Of a DNA stretch of 64,000 bases, positions 60,291 to 64,000 are shown piece after piece. The position numbers and the translations under genes were made by a program. The stretch's first letter is position 1. Each line of letters begins with the position of its first letter. The notes beneath the pieces are model-generated. The model worked only from the letters and a program-made list of their open reading frames with translations, was not told the origin of the DNA and searched no databases. Source of the DNA: Flavobacteriales bacterium UBA6693 (lineage in GTDB: Bacteria; Bacteroidota; Bacteroidia; Flavobacteriales; Weeksellaceae); contig DKJL01000005.1 of the NCBI GenBank assembly GCA_002454815.1, positions 405 to 64,404 of the forward strand, in the 5' to 3' direction.

Positions 60291-61013
60291 TTAGTATTTG
60301 AATTCCTTATTACGTAAGCTGTTTCTGGCACTGTAGCTGGCCAGATTTGCTAAGGCGCGATCGGCCTCGTTGTCCAGCTCCTCTTCGTCCGGTTTGGGAA
60401 GAAAGGCGTGTACGACTTGTCCGTCCAAACTTACAATGATGCGTGTGCTTCTGCCGAAAGTAGGAAGCTCTGTAACGGTAATTGTACCGTCGAACTTCCG
60501 CTGCATTTGGTTGTATTTCTTAAAAAACGAATCATAAAACATCTGCCCGTTTCGGGTTTTTGTTTCATCTACGGTAAGTCCGGTCAGCTCCAGTTCTGTT
60601 TCCGGGATGTAGTCGACATCCGCCGTAAACTGGTTCGGGTTTATTTCAACGCTGTCTTTCGCTACAAGTTTGTCCGTAGTTTCGTCCTTTAGTAACAAGA
60701 AAATTTTCAGGCCGTCGTTCTTTTGTAAATTAATATTTACTTCAGACAGCGTTCGGGTTTCATTAGGCTTGAGCGAAAACTTACCACTTTGTTTATTAGT
60801 CGAAGTTCCGGATTTGCCTTTTTTTAGTGAAATTAAAATGTAATTCAGGTCTCGGTATAATTCGGAGCTGTTTTCAGATACAGCTCGTATTTTAATGAGA
60901 CCATTATAATTGTCAGTAATAATTTTTCCGATGACTCCCTCTTTTTTTTGTGAGGAAAGTGTGCCAGTCAGAAAAAATACGACGAGAATGGTGATGAGAG
61001 TGTTCATTTTCAA
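60291..61013 (-). CDS. csgE: CsgE with an N-terminal CsgC/CsgH-like domain
   Basis: A 240-residue exported protein, about twice the length of E. coli CsgE. Residues 140-235 match CsgE, the periplasmic cap of the CsgG channel: LTGLTVDETKTRNGQMFYDS and ITVTELPTFGRSTRIIVSLD. Residues 25-125 form a beta-sandwich with the pattern seen in the curlin-aggregation inhibitors CsgC/CsgH: YILISLKKGKSGTSTNKQSG, a 'TLSEVNINL' strand and KLVAKDSVEI. The protein therefore seems to combine the channel cap and the anti-aggregation chaperone in one chain. The CsgE half is certain; the CsgC/H-like reading is from pattern only. It is 5 bp from both neighbours. Confidence 0.9.
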   Translation of the reverse strand: MKMNTLITILVVFFLTGTLSSQKKEGVIGKIITDNYNGLIKIRAVSENSSELYRDLNYILISLKKGKSGTSTNKQSGKFSLKPNETRTLSEVNINLQKNDGLKIFLLLKDETTDKLVAKDSVEINPNQFTADVDYIPETELELTGLTVDETKTRNGQMFYDSFFKKYNQMQRKFDGTITVTELPTFGRSTRIIVSLDGQVVHAFLPKPDEEELDNEADRALANLASYSARNSLRNKEFKY

Positions 61014-61018
61014 GGGGA

Positions 61019-61423
61019 TTAGTAGTTTCTCATAAAGATCGTCATGTCATTCGCATTGATGTTTATTTTCATTCCATCAGATATACTGTTGCTGCCGGTG
61101 ATATCAATATAGTTACCTGATCCCCGTACATGAATTTGTGCGTTCGTAGGATAGTTATTTTGATTATTGTACAGCGTTGTATTATAGTTTCCACTCTGGA
61201 TCAGTTCCAGATATTGAGGTGAGGCATCGGATGCAATGGCTAGATTACTGTCTCCGTGTTGCATGATTATATCCGCACTTTGCGAACTCATCATCTGTGA
61301 GCCTTGCTGCTGCCTGTAAAACTCCAATATATTGTCACTGGTGATCTCATTGTATGAAATCGATTGCGCAGTAAAAAGGGACGCAAGCAGAACGGTGAAA
61401 AATGTAGTAAGAAGTGTTTTCAT
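61019..61423 (-). CDS. csgB: Curlin-like minor subunit, probable nucleator (CsgB-like)
   Basis: A 134-residue exported protein with signal peptide (ending LFTAQ). The mature part has degenerate curlin repeats: IIMQHGDSNLAIAS, LELIQSGNYNTTLYNN, IHVRGSGNYIDITGSN and MKININANDMTIFMRN. Only some keep the Gln-x-Gly-x-x-Asn core, as in nucleator subunits. In E. coli CsgB stays on the cell and seeds CsgA polymerisation; this gene sits between csgA and csgE and is likely its counterpart. The symbol is by role, not by close similarity. A hairpin with four T (61435-61468) precedes it. Confidence 0.75.
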   Translation of the reverse strand: MKTLLTTFFTVLLASLFTAQSISYNEITSDNILEFYRQQQGSQMMSSQSADIIMQHGDSNLAIASDASPQYLELIQSGNYNTTLYNNQNNYPTNAQIHVRGSGNYIDITGSNSISDGMKININANDMTIFMRNY

Positions 61424-61434
61424 ACCGATACGTT

Positions 61435-61468
61435 AAAATGCAGGGTTAATACGAATATCAGCCCTGCA
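61435..61468 (-). terminator. Hairpin between csgA and csgB: partial terminator
   Basis: A 7-bp stem (TGCAGGG / CCCTGCA) with a 16-nt loop is followed on the minus strand by four T. It lies in the 68-bp gap after csgA and would cut most transcripts there, giving excess curlin over the secretion genes. No promoter box is seen in the gap. Confidence 0.6.
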
Positions 61469-61491
61469 ATTGTTAATTTAGCTCTGTGCGA

Positions 61492-62310
61492 CTAGTTTGT
61501 TTGTGTTACTGTCATAGAGTTGTTGTTTCCGACCTGCGTTCCGTAGTGAAAATGATCCTGGCCAGTCTGAGAAATGTCTGCCATGTTACCGTTTCCTACT
61601 TGATAATCATCTGCGTAGTTTCTATCTCCGTCCTGACTTTGGTATAGTAAATTGTTGTCACCTATTTGCAATCCGAGAGTTTCGTTGTCATTCCCATTCT
61701 GCCAAGAGCTGGAATAGTTGCTGGTACCATCTTGCATGTGATCTGCAGAGTTGCCGTCACCAATCTGCCACTGGTAAGACTGGTTATCATCTCCAGTTTG
61801 TGAAGCCATTGCAGAGTTATCATTTCCAACCTGCCACTGAACCGCATAGTTAAAAACGCCGTCTTGTGTAGCAGTGGCATCATTTCGGTCACCATATTGT
61901 TCTTGTGACACTTCATTAAAAATGCCGTCTTGTGTGGACGAAGCCATGTTGCGGTCGCCTACCTGCAATTGGTCGGTATAGTTTAGAATGCCGTTCTGCG
62001 AAGTCGTAGCATCATTACGATTTCCGTATTGTTCCACGTTGTTTTCATTGGCAAGACCTACCTGATCTACGTCAATTGAGTTCCTGTTTCCTAGGCTTAG
62101 CCCTGTGTTAGCGTTAAATGCGCCATCTTGGTCTACAGTCGCCGTGTTTCGATTACCGTACTGCAAAAGATCATTGCTGTTCATGTAACCTACCTGGTTG
62201 ATCACTGCGTCGTTATTATTACCAACTTGCGTGGTAACGTCCTCGTTAGCTTGGGCATAAGTAAAGCCTACAGCTAAAAGTGCGAATGCACTTACAAATA
62301 ATTTTTTCAT
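61492..62310 (-). CDS. csgA: Major curlin subunit CsgA, 22 units of 11 residues
   Basis: A 272-residue exported amyloid subunit. After the signal peptide (MKKLFVSAFALLAVGFTYAQ) and 7 residues come 22 consecutive 11-residue units of the form Gln-x-Gly-x-x-Asn-x5, then QTN and stop. Gly is kept in 22 of 22 units, Gln in 21 (unit 5 has Ser) and Asn in 21 (unit 21 has His). There are no insertions or deletions. Each pair of units corresponds to one strand-turn-strand curlin repeat, so the protein equals 11 repeats against 5 in E. coli CsgA. The composition is rich in Asp and Asn. The ATG at 62310 is chosen at the signal peptide; the frame extends upstream without coding features. Confidence 0.96.
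   Translation of the reverse strand: MKKLFVSAFALLAVGFTYAQANEDVTTQVGNNNDAVINQVGYMNSNDLLQYGNRNTATVDQDGAFNANTGLSLGNRNSIDVDQVGLANENNVEQYGNRNDATTSQNGILNYTDQLQVGDRNMASSTQDGIFNEVSQEQYGDRNDATATQDGVFNYAVQWQVGNDNSAMASQTGDDNQSYQWQIGDGNSADHMQDGTSNYSSSWQNGNDNETLGLQIGDNNLLYQSQDGDRNYADDYQVGNGNMADISQTGQDHFHYGTQVGNNNSMTVTQTN
61504..62229 (-). repeat. 33-bp tandem repeats within csgA
   Basis: 22 consecutive 33-bp units encode the curlin half-repeats. Conservation is in the codons for Gln, Gly and Asn rather than in exact bases, so the units are old and diverged rather than recently duplicated. Confidence 0.9.
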
Positions 62311-62342
62311 GGTTAGAAATTTTAATTGGTTAGTTTGTGTTA

Positions 62343-62350
62343 CAAATGTA
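62343..62350 (-). promoter_or_regulatory. -7 box of the curli operon, without a -33 element
   Basis: The minus strand reads TACATTTG (TAnnTTTG), 32 nt before the csgA ATG. No TTG occurs at the -33 distance, which suggests dependence on an activator. Further upstream a 7-bp inverted repeat (AATATAT 62358-62364 / ATATATT 62388-62394) could be a binding site. Confidence 0.5.
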
Positions 62351-62526
62351 TGCAGCGAATATATCATATGCTTCACCTGGAGTGCCCATATATTTAAAAT
62401 CAATACAAATCGGTAGAGCCCTGTGGAAAACACCCGGGGCCAATACGTAGTAATCTACAGCTCGCTAAACCGTTGTCTTACGGACTCATCAAGTTGATCA
62501 AATTTGAAATAAACCAGGAAACTATT

Positions 62527-62556
62527 TTGGTTTTCCAGTTTTCATTCGTAAATTTG
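62527..62556 (+). promoter_or_regulatory. Promoter of the TetR-type regulator
   Basis: TTG (62527-62529), 19-nt spacer, TAAATTTG (62549-62556). Only 9 nt separate the box from the ATG at 62566, so the leader is very short. Confidence 0.68.
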
Positions 62557-62565
62557 CACCTTGTT

Positions 62566-63165
62566 ATGGATGAAAAAAAGAATTTTGTAATAAAAGCAAG
62601 CGAACTTTTTTTGGAGCACGGTGCCAAAACTCTCACGATGGACGACATCTCCAGAGAGTTTGGAATTTCAAAGAAAACGCTGTACACTTTATTTAAAAAT
62701 AAAGAAGAACTGATCGAAGAAGTGCTGCATTATAAGTTGCAGGAAATAATAAAGCGCTTGAAAGATCTCGACGCCAAAGTGGAAAATTCAGTGGAACGCA
62801 TGTTTTGCCGGGACCGTGAAATAGATCGTGTTGCAGATTCGAACAACACTGTATTAATCAAGCAGTTGATAAAATATTATCCTACGATTTTCTTGGCGCA
62901 CATGAAGGATTTTGCGTCGAAATTTTCGGAGGTGATGATTCATAATATAGAGAAAGGCAGGGAGCAGGGCTACTACCGAACTGATTTTGATGCTGAGGTT
63001 TATGCAAAATTATTCTTTCAACTCATAATGTCGCTGGAAGGCTCACTGTATATCGATCTTGCAAGCACGCAAAAAGAACACTACCGCCAGGAAACAATGA
63101 TGATGTACATGCACGCCATCACGACAGAAAAAGGCAAGGAAATACTAAAAAAAATAAATTATTAA
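62566..63165 (+). CDS. TetR-family transcriptional regulator
   Basis: A 199-residue repressor-type regulator. The N-terminal DNA-binding domain is typical: FVIKASELFLEHGAKTLTMD, then DISREFGISKKTLYTLFKNKEELI (a complete TetR helix-turn-helix, named here by ISREFGISKKTLYTLF). The C-terminal ligand domain is helical and unassigned. The frame is open 31 codons upstream, but the ATG at 62566 follows the promoter and starts the conserved domain. A TolC-family gene begins 1 bp after its stop codon, so the regulator probably controls its own operon for an efflux pump (TetR, TolC, then likely an adaptor and pump outside the window). Confidence 0.92.
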   Translation: MDEKKNFVIKASELFLEHGAKTLTMDDISREFGISKKTLYTLFKNKEELIEEVLHYKLQEIIKRLKDLDAKVENSVERMFCRDREIDRVADSNNTVLIKQLIKYYPTIFLAHMKDFASKFSEVMIHNIEKGREQGYYRTDFDAEVYAKLFFQLIMSLEGSLYIDLASTQKEHYRQETMMMYMHAITTEKGKEILKKINY

Positions 63166-63166
63166 T

Positions 63167-64000
63167 ATGAGAAAATTAGCAATAGGACTTATGTTCTGTA
63201 GCAGTTTCGTTTTCGCCCAACAAGAACGCGTACTTACACTTTCCGAAGCCATTGAATATGCGCTGGAGCATAAAGCCGACGCTCTGAAGGCTGCGCTGGA
63301 TATCCGTAAAGGTGATGCGCAAATTGCGGAAATTAAATCCCGGGCGTATCCTAATCTTTCCTTTAACAGCAGTACGAATTATAATCCGCTGCAGCAGGAA
63401 ACAGTTTTACCGGGAGAAATATTTGGAGCCCCGGGCCAGGAAATTAAAGTGGCTTTTGGCCAGAAATGGACCGCCAGCAACAGCCTGCAGCTAACGCAAG
63501 TCTTATTCAATCAATCGGTTTTCACCGGCCTGAAGGCTGCAAAATCGACCAAGGAATTCTATATCATTAATGCAGAACTTACGCAGGAGCAGATCATAGA
63601 ACGCGTGGCAACTGCGTATTATGAGGTTTATAAAAGTAAGCAGTTGCTTACTAATGCAGACAGCAACCTGGCACTTACAGAACAGACGATTAAAATTATT
63701 AAAGGATTATTCGATGCCGGACTTTCCAGAAAAATTGATTACGACCGCACGATTGTCGCCAGAAATAATTTATTGGCTACCAAACAACAACTTAATAATG
63801 CGGTTGAACTACGGGAAAATGCCCTAAAGTTTATCATCGGAATGCCAATGGAGGAAGAAATTACCCTGCCCGCTGAAACTTTCGACGCGGCCATTTTGCC
63901 CGACCGCGATGCCGGAACTTATATGGACCGTACAGAACTGCGTCTCGCAGATAAGCAAATCGAACTACTCAACTGGCAGAAGAAAGCCACCGAGGCAGAA
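63167..64000 (+). CDS. TolC-family outer-membrane efflux protein (3' end outside window)
   Basis: The frame starts at the ATG at 63167, one base after the TetR stop, and stays open to the window edge (278 codons). A signal peptide (MRKLAIGLMFCSSFVFAQ) is followed by the TolC opening VLTLSEAIEYALEHKADALK and by RAYPNLSFNSSTNYNPLQQE and LTQVLFNQSVFTGLKAAKST. This is a second TolC-type protein distinct from the one at 7144-8454, linked to a TetR regulator, and most likely heads an RND or ABC efflux operon. Confidence 0.92.
   Translation, partial: MRKLAIGLMFCSSFVFAQQERVLTLSEAIEYALEHKADALKAALDIRKGDAQIAEIKSRAYPNLSFNSSTNYNPLQQETVLPGEIFGAPGQEIKVAFGQKWTASNSLQLTQVLFNQSVFTGLKAAKSTKEFYIINAELTQEQIIERVATAYYEVYKSKQLLTNADSNLALTEQTIKIIKGLFDAGLSRKIDYDRTIVARNNLLATKQQLNNAVELRENALKFIIGMPMEEEITLPAETFDAAILPDRDAGTYMDRTELRLADKQIELLNWQKKATEAE

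Noticed and set aside
61504..62229. Regular 33-bp periodicity resembling a CRISPR array
   Set aside because: There are no unique spacers, the repeats are imperfect at base level and in frame, and they encode the curlin units; no cas gene is nearby.
62311..62565. Search for a tRNA or a hidden small gene in the gap between csgA and the TetR gene
   Set aside because: Only promoter elements and a 7-bp AT inverted repeat were found; no cloverleaf or convincing reading frame.

Overview
The window is an ordinary, gene-dense chromosomal segment of a Bacteroidota bacterium, most likely class Flavobacteriia, family Weeksellaceae (Chryseobacterium or a close relative). The support is a type IX secretion gene (porQ), a lipoprotein TamA homologue (tamL), a TonB-dependent receptor, a stand-alone atpD-atpC pair, an alpha/beta-fused 2-oxoacid dehydrogenase E1, a DnaE carrying its own proofreading exonuclease, a probable capnine (sulfonolipid) gene pair and a curli operon of the Bacteroidota type. 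Promoters also follow the Bacteroidota pattern TTG-N19-22-TAnnTTTG, and strong Shine-Dalgarno sites are mostly absent. No tRNA, rRNA, CRISPR array, insertion sequence or prophage was found.

Layout. 1-4.1 kb: the 3' end of sbcC, a GHL10 lipoprotein and typA. 4.3-9.4 kb: a tripartite drug-efflux operon (TolC, HlyD/EmrA-like, MFS/EmrB-like) behind an AraC-type regulator. 9.6-16 kb: ychF, a decayed flavin-reductase remnant, and topoisomerase IV parE and parC. 16-22.4 kb: tamL and a SPOUT rRNA methylase with abutting start codons, a small envelope trio (YtxH protein, holin-like protein, hypothetical), cmk and porQ. 22.5-27.6 kb: pyrH-frr, an NAD(P)-binding protein, ribF divergent from atpD-atpC. 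27.7-33 kb: an EamA transporter coupled to an HTH protein, a possible small RNA, a GreA-like factor and the two PLP enzymes proposed here as capB and capA. 33-44.6 kb: a DUF2723 membrane protein, kdsA, a TonB-dependent receptor, then an envelope cluster (OMP, lptC, anmK, GNAT-nitrilase). 44.7-56 kb: holB, ligA, a cation/H+ exchanger, E1 alpha/beta and the exonuclease-fused dnaE. 56.2-62.3 kb: a LuxR-type regulator converging on a six-gene curli operon. 62.5-64 kb: a TetR regulator and the start of a second TolC-family efflux operon.

The most interesting region is the curli system. The curlin CsgA is built from 22 consecutive 11-residue units without a single insertion. CsgE appears fused to an N-terminal CsgC/CsgH-like domain. 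CsgG carries a C-terminal extension of about 190 residues that looks like a second outer-membrane beta-barrel. The operon ends in a lipoprotein with a TolB-like beta-propeller and no known curli role. The neighbouring LuxR regulator has a receiver domain that has lost its phosphoacceptor aspartate. The second notable item is the adjacent cystathionine-synthase-like and alpha-oxoamine-synthase-like genes, which match the published CapA/CapB logic for sulfonolipid synthesis.

All assignments come from reading motifs in the sequence. No database search was possible.
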